39,299 bases of DNA, from contig PLRU01000080.1 in assembly GCA_003164045.1 (NCBI GenBank), positions 544 to 39,842 on the forward strand, given 5' to 3'. This stretch comes from Candidatus Lustribacter telmatis (GTDB lineage: Bacteria > Vulcanimicrobiota > Vulcanimicrobiia > Vulcanimicrobiales > Vulcanimicrobiaceae). Below are positions 8,450 through 18,397 of this stretch, piece by piece; within the stretch, counting starts at the first letter, position 1, and the number at the start of each line of letters is the position of its first letter. A model generated the notes under the pieces. That model saw nothing but the letters and a program-made list of their open reading frames with translations. It searched no databases and was not told the origin of the DNA. Made by a program: the position numbers and the translations under genes.

Positions 8450-9349
8450 GTGTTGCGGCGGGCCGGCGCGTTCGTTCGACTCGCGCGGCCTGCGTTCTTG
8501 ATCGGCGGTTTCCTCGGCTTCGGACTCGGCGCAGCGGTTGCGCGCTACGATGGCTTTCCGCTCGACTGGCGCGCGTATCTCTGGGGCCAATTCATCGTGA
8601 CTTCGTTCCATCTCATGGTGCATTTCGCGAACGATTACTTCGATCAGACCTCCGACGCGCTCACCGAACGCACGCCTTGGTCGGGCGGCAGCGGCGTGTT
8701 GCCGGAAGGGGCGTTGCCGCCATGGGTAGCGCTCGTCGCCGCGCGCGTGTGCGCCGGCGCGGGTTTGCTCGCAACGCTGCGTGCTGCGCTCAGCGGCGAT
8801 ACGTGCATCGCCTTCATCGGCATCGCAATCGCCGCCGGCGCATGGGCGTATAGCGCGCCGCCGGCGCGTTTGCTGGCGCGGGGTCTGGGCGAACTCGACA
8901 CGATCGCCGTCGTTGCGATCCTCGTTCCGTTGGCCGGTTATGCAGCGTTCGCGCATGCGCTTGGAGCGCACGCGTTGCTCGCAACCCTGCCGGGCGCGTT
9001 CGCGATGTTCGCGATGATCCTCTCGGTCGAGGTTCCCGACGTTGAAGCCGATGCGGCCACCGGCAAGCGCAATCTCGTCGTGCGTTGGGGCGTGGCGAGC
9101 GCGGCAATTGCCGCGCGCACGTTTGCCTCGGGCGCCGTGCTGCTCTTGCTGCTCGTCGGGAATGCCGGCTTCGGTGCGCCGGCGCCGGCGTTTCTCGCGC
9201 TGGTGCCGGTCGCCGTCATTGCCGGTGCCTTCGCCGTGCCGCACTACGTCGCGCATTTGCCGTTTGCGAGCTTCCCGTTTCTCGGCGTTGCCCTCTACGG
9301 TTTGACGGCGTGTGCGGGGATCGTTATCGTTCTTGCCGCGTCGGCGTGA
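8450..9349 (+). CDS. UbiA/MenA-family prenyltransferase
   Basis: Polytopic membrane enzyme of the UbiA superfamily, 299 residues from GTG 8450 (TTG 8453 is also possible). The first Asp-rich motif NDYFDQTSD (61-69) and the second, EVPDVEADAATGKRNLVVRWG (194-214), coordinate Mg-prenyl diphosphate in this family; the sequence between and after them is hydrophobic and fits 8-9 helices. The second motif resembles MenA (1,4-dihydroxy-2-naphthoate prenyltransferase), but no other quinone gene is nearby, so the aromatic acceptor is not certain. The start lies 2 bases after the DUF5069 stop codon, suggesting translational coupling. It converges on osmC with 7 bases between stop codons. Confidence 0.85.
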   Translation: MLRRAGAFVRLARPAFLIGGFLGFGLGAAVARYDGFPLDWRAYLWGQFIVTSFHLMVHFANDYFDQTSDALTERTPWSGGSGVLPEGALPPWVALVAARVCAGAGLLATLRAALSGDTCIAFIGIAIAAGAWAYSAPPARLLARGLGELDTIAVVAILVPLAGYAAFAHALGAHALLATLPGAFAMFAMILSVEVPDVEADAATGKRNLVVRWGVASAAIAARTFASGAVLLLLLVGNAGFGAPAPAFLALVPVAVIAGAFAVPHYVAHLPFASFPFLGVALYGLTACAGIVIVLAASA

Positions 9350-9356
9350 TGCGCGG

Positions 9357-9800
9357 CTAGCTCTTCCGGCTGGCGTTGAGGATGATCGGCACCGTGTGCA
9401 GCGCTTTGCCGATCGGGCACGATTCTTTGGCCTGAAGCGCGAGGGATGCGAACTCGTCGTCCAATATCCCGGCGACAACGGCGGAAGTCGTCAACTCGAT
9501 CGACGGGATCGCAAAGCCGCCGTCCTGCCGGTGCAGGTGGACCTTCACGGTCGTGTCGATCGACGTCGGCGCGTGGCCGTTGCGCGTCAACGTGGCATCG
9601 AGGGCCATCGTGAAGCACGCGGCGAGCGATGCGCCGAGCAACTCCTCAGGATTCGTACCCGGCTCGGCCGCAAAGCGCGTGCCGAAGGAATAATCAGCGG
9701 TAACCTTCCCGCTGCCGGTCGTGATGGTGCCGTGGCCCTTGGCCACGTCGCCTTCCCAATGAACGGAGGCGCTGCGAGCGATATCGTCGGGAACATGCAT
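9357..9800 (-). CDS. osmC: OsmC-type organic hydroperoxide reductase
   Basis: Thiol-dependent peroxidase that reduces organic hydroperoxides. 147 residues from ATG 9800, the family length; the longer open frame upstream is Arg/Pro-rich and not OsmC-like. Both redox cysteines are present: the peroxidatic Cys in SLAACFTMAL and the resolving Cys in ESCPIGKAL. The N-terminal VHWEGDVAKGHGTITTGSGKV and PGTNPEELLGASLAACF match the OsmC rather than the Ohr subgroup. Cytosolic homodimer in known members. Divergent from the TPR/ATP-grasp gene across a 74-base spacer with no clear promoter. Confidence 0.92.
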   Translation of the reverse strand: MHVPDDIARSASVHWEGDVAKGHGTITTGSGKVTADYSFGTRFAAEPGTNPEELLGASLAACFTMALDATLTRNGHAPTSIDTTVKVHLHRQDGGFAIPSIELTTSAVVAGILDDEFASLALQAKESCPIGKALHTVPIILNASRKS

Positions 9801-9874
9801 GACGCCCAGAACGCGGTCATCGCGGTTCGGGTTGCGCCGCGGTTCCGGCAACGGGTCCGGCGAAGAGCGGCTCG

Positions 9875-11272
9875 ATGAACGCCCGCGAGACGGAGCTAGC
9901 GCGGTTGGATGCGGCGCTGCGCGACGATCCGTTGTCGATCGAACTCGCACTCGATCGCGCCCGGCTGCTGGCCGAACTCGACCGCCCGGACGACGCGCGT
10001 GACGCCTACTTGCGTCTCGTCGCCCGGTCGCCGGATCATCTGCGCGCGCTCAACGACTTCGGGACGTTTCTCGTACAAGGCGGCTTTCGCGCCGCTGCCC
10101 GAACGCTGTACGAACGCGCGCTCGGAATCGATCCGCGCTCGGCGCTCGCACATGCGAACCTGGCCAACGTTCACTTCGCCGATACCGACTACGACGCGGC
10201 CTGCCGCCACTACGAAGCGGCGCTGGCCATCGATCCCGAGAATGCGCAGGCGCATCAAGGCCTGAACTATGCGCTGACGCGGCTTGGGCGGGAAGACGAA
10301 GCAGCGTTTCACCGCCGGCTCGGCTTCGCGGGCCGCGCGCTTACGGTTGCACCGTATCGCGGAACGGGGCCGCCGGTGGAGGTGCTGTTGCTGGTGTGCG
10401 CTGCCGGCGGCACGCTCTATACGGATACGTTTCTCGACGATCGGATTTTCCGGACCACGACGCTCGTTGCCGATCTCTATCGCGGCACGCCGCTCTTGCC
10501 GCGCGTCGACATCGTGTTTAACGCGATCAGCGATGCCGATCGTGCTGCGCCCGCATTGAACGCAATGGAGCAATTGCTCGCCGCCGTTGCGGCGCCCGTG
10601 ATCAACGAGCCCGAACGCGTTCTCGCGACGACACGCGAATTCAATGCCCGACGGCTTGGTGCGCTCGAAGGTGTCGTCGCACCGCGGACGGTGCGCGTAG
10701 CGCGGACCGCCCTCGCGGCCGCCGGTTTCGCGTTTCCGCTGCTCGTGCGCGCACCGGGCTTCCATACCGGCCAGCACTTCACGCTGGTCGAACGTGAGGC
10801 GGATCTCGCCGCGGCGGTGGCCGAACTTCCGGGCGACGACGTCTTGCTCATCGAATATGCCGACGTGCGCGGCGAGGATGGGCGCGTGCGCAAGTACCGG
10901 ATGATGGCGATCGACGGTGCGCTCTATCCGCTGCACGTTGCCGTATCGCAGCACTGGAAAGTGCATTACTTCAGCGCCGACATGGCGGCCGACGCCGCGA
11001 ACCGGGCCGAGGACGGCCGTTTTCTCGCCGACCCTGCGGCTGTGCTCGGCGCGCCGGCGATGGCGGCGCTCGAGCGGATCCGCGCGGCGATCGGCCTCGA
11101 GTACCTGGGAATCGATTTTGCACTCGACCGCGCGGGCCGCGTCGTCGTGTTCGAAGCGAACGCGACCATGATCGTGTTGCCGCCCGGGCCGGATCCGATG
11201 TGGGACTACCGCCGCGCGCCCACCGGCCGCATCGTCGATGCGGTCCGCGCGATGCTGCTTGGTCGCCAATGA
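9875..11272 (+). CDS. TPR - ATP-grasp (RimK-like) fusion protein
   Basis: 465 residues. The N-terminal part (about 5-150) is a tetratricopeptide array; two canonical repeats are clear (LNDFGTFLVQGGFRAAARTLYERALGIDPRS and LAHANLANVHFADTDYDAACRHYEAALAIDPEN). The C-terminal part (about 165-465) looks like an ATP-grasp ligase: LVRAPGFHTGQHFTLV (glycine-containing lid strand), DVLLIEYADVRGEDGRVRKYR, and the metal-binding end LGIDFALDRAGRVVVFEANATM (411-432). Known ATP-grasp enzymes of this shape join a carboxylate to an amine or thiol; the substrate here is unknown. pobA follows after 30 bases. It may be a peptide or amino-acid ligase with a protein-binding arm. Confidence 0.8.
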   Translation: MNARETELARLDAALRDDPLSIELALDRARLLAELDRPDDARDAYLRLVARSPDHLRALNDFGTFLVQGGFRAAARTLYERALGIDPRSALAHANLANVHFADTDYDAACRHYEAALAIDPENAQAHQGLNYALTRLGREDEAAFHRRLGFAGRALTVAPYRGTGPPVEVLLLVCAAGGTLYTDTFLDDRIFRTTTLVADLYRGTPLLPRVDIVFNAISDADRAAPALNAMEQLLAAVAAPVINEPERVLATTREFNARRLGALEGVVAPRTVRVARTALAAAGFAFPLLVRAPGFHTGQHFTLVEREADLAAAVAELPGDDVLLIEYADVRGEDGRVRKYRMMAIDGALYPLHVAVSQHWKVHYFSADMAADAANRAEDGRFLADPAAVLGAPAMAALERIRAAIGLEYLGIDFALDRAGRVVVFEANATMIVLPPGPDPMWDYRRAPTGRIVDAVRAMLLGRQ

Positions 11273-12478
<1,206 letters not shown>

Positions 12479-12485
12479 CTGCGGA

Positions 12486-13763
12486 TCACTGGTGCGCGAG
12501 CGCCAGCGTCTGCAGCGCTCCATAGGCCGGCAGTTTGTTGCCGTTTACGTCGATCAGACATGCGCCGGAGAAATAGCCCGTCGGATAGAGCGCACACTCA
12601 TCGACGTTCGCGTAGTTCGCTCCGTCAACCAAGTTCTGCAGTCCGAACTTTTTGAACACGGCCACCACGGCCGTCGCTTTCGTGGCCTCGTCCGGAACCG
12701 TGCTCGGAACCATGTAGGCGGTCTCGCCGATCAGCACGTGCATGGCCGGTGCATGCGCGGCCGTTTGAATGTCCGCGATGCATTGAATGCTATAGTTGCC
12801 GCCGGGGTTGGGAAAGCACGGCGTGCCGGCGGGCGGAACCGGATAGGGCATGTAGAGATGGATGGAGAGCGCATCGTAGCACGTGCCGACCTTGCATCCG
12901 AGCGCGTAGAGCTGCCCTACGAATCCCGGGGCGTTGACGTTTGCTTCCATGTTCAGCTCGAAACCGTAGACGACGGACGCCGGCTGGACGGCCTTGATCG
13001 CTGCATAACAGGCCTGCGCGTACGCGGCAACCTGTGCCGCTCCGCCGGGGAAGAGCTGCGGATTGCTGTTGACTTCGTTTCCGGGAATGGAATAGCGCGC
13101 CGAACCGAAGGTTTCCGACTCGTGCGTCGCCACCGCGCCGCAAAACGATCCGTAGTCGGCAGCCGTCTTATAGATCGGCACTTGCACCGGCGTGAACTGT
13201 GGCGGGTTCGCGTTGTTATATTGCACCGGACCGGCATCGATTTCGATCACCGGCGAGATCGTGTTGCGGGCCAACGCGCATTGCGCGGAGTCGAGGTCGG
13301 GAAACGCGAACTGGCCCGCGCCGAAGAGATGTGAGAGATCGTCGAAATCCGTCGAGATGAGCGTCCGCGTCCACTTGACGTCGAGGTTCACGATATCCGC
13401 CAGCTTTGTTGCGTCCACCGGATACCCGGTCGAGATCGAGACGCCGTTTGCCGCGACGGCATCGCAATAGCCGGTTGCGCCGAAGAGGTTTGTGCTCGGA
13501 CTCGGGTACGGCTTCGGGGCCGTCAGTTTTGCGGTCGCCGAGAAAACGCCGTACGGCACCGAACCGACAGCGCGGAAGAAAGCACCGAGAAAGCCGGGGC
13601 GATGCTTCACCGCATCCGGGGTCACTTCGATCGGAGCCGTCGATGCAATCGCCGTTGCCGGCAGCGAGCCGGGGGCCGCGCTTCCGCCGCCGCCGCATGC
13701 CGTAAGGCTCGCGATCGTTGCGAGCATATAAAGAAGAAGCGACACTGTGTAAAGCTTCGGCAT
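12486..13763 (-). CDS. secreted lipoprotein with glycosidase-like TIM-barrel features
   Basis: 425 residues from ATG 13763. A hydrophobic signal (about 5-20) ends in the lipobox LTAC with Cys23, followed by a Gly/Ala/Pro-rich linker, so it should be an exported lipoprotein. The body resembles clan GH-A hydrolases: VKWTRTLISTDF (about 129-140), a possible acid/base Glu in IPGNEVNSNP (Glu230), YDALSIHLYMPYP (296-308), and a possible nucleophile Glu in VLIGETAY (Glu347). Seven or more cysteines in the mature part suggest disulfides. The glycoside hydrolase reading is inference from short motifs; substrate unknown. Convergent with pobA (7 bases apart) and 73 bases downstream of the MFS gene on the same strand. 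Confidence 0.6.
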   Translation of the reverse strand: MPKLYTVSLLLYMLATIASLTACGGGGSAAPGSLPATAIASTAPIEVTPDAVKHRPGFLGAFFRAVGSVPYGVFSATAKLTAPKPYPSPSTNLFGATGYCDAVAANGVSISTGYPVDATKLADIVNLDVKWTRTLISTDFDDLSHLFGAGQFAFPDLDSAQCALARNTISPVIEIDAGPVQYNNANPPQFTPVQVPIYKTAADYGSFCGAVATHESETFGSARYSIPGNEVNSNPQLFPGGAAQVAAYAQACYAAIKAVQPASVVYGFELNMEANVNAPGFVGQLYALGCKVGTCYDALSIHLYMPYPVPPAGTPCFPNPGGNYSIQCIADIQTAAHAPAMHVLIGETAYMVPSTVPDEATKATAVVAVFKKFGLQNLVDGANYANVDECALYPTGYFSGACLIDVNGNKLPAYGALQTLALAHQ

Positions 13764-13836
13764 GATTAGTGTATCGAGCGCGCGCGCGTCCCGCGGTAGG
13801 CCTTGCGGGCAACAGTGATATAGAACGGACGCTTGC

Positions 13837-15219
13837 TTATTCTTCGAGTAACCGCTCGCTGCGCCGGCCGGGCGCTTCTGCGACGAAGGTGCCGGCGAGC
13901 GCGACGAGCACGACGGCGCATGAAATGGCAAAGACTACCGGGTACGCCGTGGTGTTTTGCTGGAGCACGATCGCGACCAGCGCAGGGCCCGCCGCCGCGC
14001 CGCCGACGCGCAATAAGTTGAAGAAGCCGATGCCGGCGCCGTAGCGGCCGGCAGCGGAATGCGTCGTGCCGACGGCTCCCGCCGTATACTGCGCTGCCAG
14101 TGCCGCGCCGATCAGCACCATCGCCGGCAACAATGCGATGATGCCGAGCCGGAGATGTACGGCTAGCGCGATCGAGCCGGTTGCGGCCGCAAGCGCGAGC
14201 AGTCCGAGCTGCATCGTGCGCCCGCTGCCGAAGCGCTTCACGGCCACGCTCGAGAACGGCGCGATCAGCGCCATGGCGAGCGGCAGCGTCAGCGTGATGA
14301 AGCCGGCCGTGGCGAGCGGCACCGCGAGCGATTGCGTGAGATAGAGTGGGATCGCGAGCAGGGCCGAGCTGAAGGCCGTCGTCGCGCCGAAGACGCCGAT
14401 GCAACTCGTCAGGTACGACGGCTCGCGAAAGGCCTGCGGTGAGACAAACGGGTTCGTCGATGTGCGGATGATCCAAATGAAGCCCGCGGTGCACGCGCAC
14501 CCGGCGAATGCGATCAGCGCAACGAGCGGCGAATGCACGCCGAGTTGCGGAATGGCGGTGAGTGCCGAGAGCAGGAAGAGCGCGCCGAGCGTGAGCGTGC
14601 TCGCACCGCGCCATTCGAGCGGCAGCGTGCGCGGGATGTCGGCCGGCAGATACCGCCAGGCGGCCGCGCAGGCAAACGCGGCGATCAGCGGCGTCGGGAG
14701 AAAGATCGAGCGCCAACCGAAATAACTCGTCAGCACGCCGCCCAGCGGGGGCCCGAGCGCTTGGCCCGCGCTATTGGCCATCGCCCACGCGCTCAGCGCC
14801 AGCGGCCGCTCACTCGGCTCGTAAAGTTCGGCTAGGAGCGTCATCACCAGCGGCACGATTCCCGCCGCCGCCGCGCCTTGCACGATACGCACTCCGACGA
14901 GCACGGCGAGGTTGGGCGCGAGCGCGCCCACGACGCCGCCGATCCCGTAGATCGCGATGACGGCGCAGTAGACGTTCCGGCGGCCGAAACGATTGCCGAC
15001 CCAGTCGCCGAGCGGCAGCAGCATTGCAAACGTGATCGCCTGCGTCGTCACGAGGAGCGATGCATCGGAGATCGAGACGTGCAGGTCGCGGGCGATGGCG
15101 CCGAGCGGAACGTTGAGCACGGTGCTGCTGAGCACGGACATGAAGGTCCCCGAGACGATCGCGACCGTGGCGATCGTGCGTCCGGCACGGCTCCGGCCGG
15201 GTTCCGCGGGGGACGTCAT
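13837..15219 (-). CDS. MFS transporter, DHA2-like multidrug exporter family
   Basis: 460-residue integral membrane protein, long enough for 12-14 helices. The loop 2-3 signature GDWVGNRFGRRNVY and the exporter-type motif C region SAGQALGPPLGGVLTSYFGWRSIF are clear; the N-terminus reads SGTFMSVLSSTVLNVPLGAIARDL, as in EmrB/QacA-type drug:H+ antiporters. ATG 15219 is the first methionine before transmembrane 1; the open frame continues upstream but is arginine-rich and not membrane-like. It is divergent from the binding-protein gene at 15289 and may move a related compound. Substrate unknown. Confidence 0.85.
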   Translation of the reverse strand: MTSPAEPGRSRAGRTIATVAIVSGTFMSVLSSTVLNVPLGAIARDLHVSISDASLLVTTQAITFAMLLPLGDWVGNRFGRRNVYCAVIAIYGIGGVVGALAPNLAVLVGVRIVQGAAAAGIVPLVMTLLAELYEPSERPLALSAWAMANSAGQALGPPLGGVLTSYFGWRSIFLPTPLIAAFACAAAWRYLPADIPRTLPLEWRGASTLTLGALFLLSALTAIPQLGVHSPLVALIAFAGCACTAGFIWIIRTSTNPFVSPQAFREPSYLTSCIGVFGATTAFSSALLAIPLYLTQSLAVPLATAGFITLTLPLAMALIAPFSSVAVKRFGSGRTMQLGLLALAAATGSIALAVHLRLGIIALLPAMVLIGAALAAQYTAGAVGTTHSAAGRYGAGIGFFNLLRVGGAAAGPALVAIVLQQNTTAYPVVFAISCAVVLVALAGTFVAEAPGRRSERLLEE

Positions 15220-15288
15220 GAAAAGAATTTTGCTCGAAGGGACGAACGCGTGAAATTGCTTTTGTCGGGATCGAGGGGAAAGAACGCC

Positions 15289-16335
15289 ATGCTGAGCCGT
15301 TTTCTGCGCCGTACCGCCATCGCGCTCGGAGCGCTCGCGTTGTTGGCGCCGGCTGCAACCGGCACGACGTCGGCGGCCGATCCGCCGATGACGGTGGTGC
15401 GTTTCGCGGTCAACCCGCACTTCATTACATACGCGGCGTTCTTCGATGCGTACGAGAAGGGCTATTTCCGCGACGCCGGCATCGATCTGCAGATCACCAA
15501 GTACACCACCTCGGCGACGGCGCAGATTCCGCGGCTGGCGCGCGGCGATCTCGACATCACGCCGGTCGTTCCCGGTCCCGGGCTCTACAACCAATTCGAT
15601 CAAGGTTTCGACATCAAGATCGTCGCGTCGGTCGACCAGCCGCAGCCGGGCTATCTCGACGGCTCGGTGCTCGTCGTGCGGAAAGATCTCTGGGATGCCG
15701 GTACGATCCGCAAGCCGGCCGACATGCTCGGAAAAAATGTCGATGGTGCGTTCGCCGGCTCGCCGATCTCGCTGCTGACGCTTCAGGCGATTGCGGCCGG
15801 CAACCTCAAGCAGAGCGACGTGAAGTACGTGACGCGTGAAGCCGACGTCGGTCAGCAGCTGGCCGCACTCGTCAACAAAGCGGTCGACGTGCAAGGCACG
15901 ACCGAACCGACCGCAACCTCGATGCAGCTAAAAGGCTACGGCGTGAAGTGGCTCTCGTATCGCGACGTGATCCCGTGGTATCAGGAAGGCTACTGGGGCG
16001 TCTCGGCGGGGTTCGCCAAAGACCATCCCGACGTCGTCGTGAAGTTTTTGCAAGCCTACCTCAAGGGCGAGATGGATTTTGCCAAGACCAAAGGCAAGCT
16101 GACGCCGGAACTCATCGCGATCATTTCTAAATGGACCGAGATCGATCCGGATACGATCCGTGCGCTCGGCGCGACGCCGTATTACGGCAACTTCGGCGCG
16201 ATCAGTTCCGATTCGCTCGATCGCGTGCAGAAGATTTGGGCTGCCGCGGGCTTGGTGAAGAACCCGGTGGCGATCGACCGCATCATCGATCCCGCGCCGC
16301 TCGCCGCCGCCCGTAAGGCGCTCGGAATAAAGTAG
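15289..16335 (+). CDS. ABC-type substrate-binding protein (NitT/TauT type), no local permease
   Basis: 348 residues from ATG 15289, with GGGGAAAG as ribosome-binding site. A signal peptide is present (positive MLSRFLRR, hydrophobic core, cleavage after TSAA around 27-30), so it should be periplasmic or surface bound. The fold type is shown by FFDAYEKGYFRDAGIDLQI, ARGDLDITPVVPGPGLYN and KDHPDVVVKFLQAYLKGE, typical of the nitrate/taurine/aliphatic sulfonate binding proteins. No ATPase or permease is next to it; it runs directly (TAG then ATG) into the oxygenase gene. It may deliver the oxygenase substrate through the ABC complex at 28596-30900 or one elsewhere. Confidence 0.85.
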   Translation: MLSRFLRRTAIALGALALLAPAATGTTSAADPPMTVVRFAVNPHFITYAAFFDAYEKGYFRDAGIDLQITKYTTSATAQIPRLARGDLDITPVVPGPGLYNQFDQGFDIKIVASVDQPQPGYLDGSVLVVRKDLWDAGTIRKPADMLGKNVDGAFAGSPISLLTLQAIAAGNLKQSDVKYVTREADVGQQLAALVNKAVDVQGTTEPTATSMQLKGYGVKWLSYRDVIPWYQEGYWGVSAGFAKDHPDVVVKFLQAYLKGEMDFAKTKGKLTPELIAIISKWTEIDPDTIRALGATPYYGNFGAISSDSLDRVQKIWAAAGLVKNPVAIDRIIDPAPLAAARKALGIK

Positions 16336-17163
16336 ATGTCCATCGCCGACCGGGTGCTGGGTTCGCCGTGGCTTCACCACGACGAACCCGGACTGACGCG
16401 CGAGACGCTCGACGCGCTGTTTGCCAACCAGATTCCGTGCATTCGGATCAAGGGGTTTGCAACGGCGGATGAATGCCGCGCGTTCGTCGCCGCGATGGAC
16501 GCGATCGGGCTCAACAAAGAGTATCAAGTCGCATCGCCCAGCGTGCGCGCGCTGCCCAAGTACATCGGCGTGCCGCAATTCGAATACCGCAAGAAGTCCA
16601 AGGCGGCGTATTTCGCCGAAGTCGAACCGTCGTTCGCCGATCAGGCAAAGGTGTTTGCGCACTGCGGCTTCGACCCGATCCAGCGATTGATCGATCGCGT
16701 GCACGCCGTCGTTCCCGAACGTCCGATCGGCCTCGCGCGCGAACCCGATCATGGAAGCTACTATGCGGGCATCATCCGCGAAACGACCGGCGGTACCAAC
16801 CTGCACATGGATTTCGCCCGCTTCAGCGCGCCCGATTACGCGATCGGTACGAACAGCGCGCAGATCGCGACCAATTTCTATGCCAGCGGCACGGCGGCCG
16901 GCGGCGAAACGACGGTGTACAACCATCATTTCGAACCGACGGTACCGGCCGGAACGTACTACGAGATCTCGCCGCTCGACCCGGTCCGCGTGGCAGCGAG
17001 CGAAAGCCACACCTTTATGCCGGTCGCCGGCGACCTCGTGATGTTCAACTCGCGCAACCCGCACCGCGTGCACTTCAACCCGAACGACGACGGGACGCGC
17101 CGAATGGGCATCGGTTCGTTCATCGGCCGGCGACCCGACGGAGAACTCGTTTTGTGGTCTTGA
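16336..17163 (+). CDS. 2-oxoglutarate/Fe(II)-dependent oxygenase-like protein
   Basis: 275-residue soluble protein. A facial-triad pattern is visible: His157-x-Asp159 in NLHMDFAR and the distal His243 in SRNPHRVHF, followed by Arg255/256 in RRMGIGSF that could bind the 2-oxoglutarate carboxylate. Asp at the second position favours hydroxylation or demethylation over halogenation. The strand GDLVMFNSRNPHRVHF is typical of the double-stranded beta-helix core. It starts immediately after the stop codon of the binding-protein gene, so the two are an operon. Substrate unknown. Confidence 0.75.
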   Translation: MSIADRVLGSPWLHHDEPGLTRETLDALFANQIPCIRIKGFATADECRAFVAAMDAIGLNKEYQVASPSVRALPKYIGVPQFEYRKKSKAAYFAEVEPSFADQAKVFAHCGFDPIQRLIDRVHAVVPERPIGLAREPDHGSYYAGIIRETTGGTNLHMDFARFSAPDYAIGTNSAQIATNFYASGTAAGGETTVYNHHFEPTVPAGTYYEISPLDPVRVAASESHTFMPVAGDLVMFNSRNPHRVHFNPNDDGTRRMGIGSFIGRRPDGELVLWS

Positions 17164-17188
17164 GCATGCTCAATAAACGCGCTATACT
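17160..17188 (+). promoter_or_regulatory. promoter of the monooxygenase-MFS-MFS unit
   Basis: TTGAGC (17160-17165) and TATACT (17183-17188) with a 17-base spacer; the ATG of the next gene is only 9 bases beyond the -10, so the transcript would carry about 3 bases of leader. It overlaps the stop codon of the oxygenase gene. Confidence 0.7.
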
Positions 17189-17197
17189 GGCCGGGCT

Positions 17198-18397
17198 ATG
17201 AAGGTCTTCGTTTTCGATCTCTTGCCCTATGGTGAAAACCTCGAACATCTGCGGGTCGGCAAAGAGCTGCCGTATCCGCTCTCCAAAGAGCATTTTAAAG
17301 CTGAAGTCGCGGTAAAAACGTACGCCGAGCACCTCGATGCGTGGGAACTGCTCGACAAGCTGGGTTACGACGGGGTCGGTTTCAACGAACACCACACCTC
17401 GCCGTACGGCCTGATGAATTCTCCCAACATCATGGCGGCGTCGGCAGCGCAGCGGACGAAGAACATCAAGCTGCTGATCTACGGAAATTTGCTGCCCCTG
17501 CACGAGCCCTTGCGGCTGGCCGAAGAACTCGCGATGATCGACTGCCTCTCGAACGGCCGGCTGATCTCGGGATTCGCGCGCGGCATTCCGCGCGAGTACA
17601 ACGTGCACAACGTGAAGCATTCGGAATCGCGCGCGCGCTTTGAAGAAGCGTACGACATCATCATGAAGGCGTGGACCGAGGACGTGTTCTCCTACGAGGG
17701 CAAATTCTGGTCGTATCACGATGTTGCGATCTGGCCGCGCCCGGTGCAGCAACCCGCACCGCCGGTGTGGACGCCGATCACGAGCAGCAAAGAATCGATC
17801 GAGTGGGCGGCGGCGCACAACATTCCGATCACGCCGGGCCTCGGTTCGCGCGGCGCGCGTGAAGACATCATCCGCTACTATGCGAAGTGCCTCGCCGCAG
17901 CCGGCTATCAGATCACGCCCGATCACCTCACGATCAGCATGGAAGTCTATCTCGCCGACAGCAAGGCGCAAGCCGTGCGCGAGTATGGGCCGCACCACTT
18001 GTACTTCAACCGCGTGCTCTACAGCCACGGCAATACCACCGAACTCGATCTCAACAAGAAAACCGGCTACCTCACCGACAATTCGACGAGCTTCATGCGG
18101 CCGGAAAACCTTGCGGTTGCGGCGCGTTCGCGTGAAGACTATCGCGATATGACGATGGCCGACGTTGAGAAGAAGGCCGAGCAGCAGCCCTGGGGCACGG
18201 CGGAAGAAGTGCTCGAGCGCATCATCGAGGCGGCCGAACATGCCGGCGCGGGCACCGTGCAGATGACGTTCAACCGCGGCGCGATGCCGCACGAGATGTT
18301 CGTCGCGCAGATCAAGCGCTTCGCGAAGGAAGTGCTGCCGGCGCTCCAAGCCCACAAGATTGAGGTTGTCCCGCTAGCGTCGGAAGCGGTCGCGTGA
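17198..18397 (+). CDS. LLM-class flavin-dependent oxidoreductase (luciferase-like)
   Basis: 399 residues. Family marks: GYDGVGFNEHHTSPYG (55-70), LLIYGNLLPLHEPLRLAEELAMIDCLSNGRLISGFARG in the middle of the barrel (pieces of the bacterial luciferase/alkanal monooxygenase pattern), and EEAYDIIMKAWTEDVFSYEGKFW. Such enzymes use reduced FMN from a separate reductase, or coenzyme F420, to oxygenate small molecules; the cofactor cannot be told here. No reductase gene is adjacent. Its stop overlaps the GTG start of the aromatic-acid transporter, tying it to uptake of its likely substrate. No Shine-Dalgarno in front of the ATG, consistent with the near-leaderless promoter. Confidence 0.88.
   Translation: MKVFVFDLLPYGENLEHLRVGKELPYPLSKEHFKAEVAVKTYAEHLDAWELLDKLGYDGVGFNEHHTSPYGLMNSPNIMAASAAQRTKNIKLLIYGNLLPLHEPLRLAEELAMIDCLSNGRLISGFARGIPREYNVHNVKHSESRARFEEAYDIIMKAWTEDVFSYEGKFWSYHDVAIWPRPVQQPAPPVWTPITSSKESIEWAAAHNIPITPGLGSRGAREDIIRYYAKCLAAAGYQITPDHLTISMEVYLADSKAQAVREYGPHHLYFNRVLYSHGNTTELDLNKKTGYLTDNSTSFMRPENLAVAARSREDYRDMTMADVEKKAEQQPWGTAEEVLERIIEAAEHAGAGTVQMTFNRGAMPHEMFVAQIKRFAKEVLPALQAHKIEVVPLASEAVA

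Noticed and set aside
9896..11269. 457-residue minus-strand frame opposite the TPR/ATP-grasp gene
   Set aside because: No motif and biased composition; the plus strand has coherent TPR repeats and an ATP-grasp end.
13764..13836. TACACT just before the lipoprotein ATG as a leaderless promoter
   Set aside because: Only 4 bases from the ATG and no -35 at a suitable distance.
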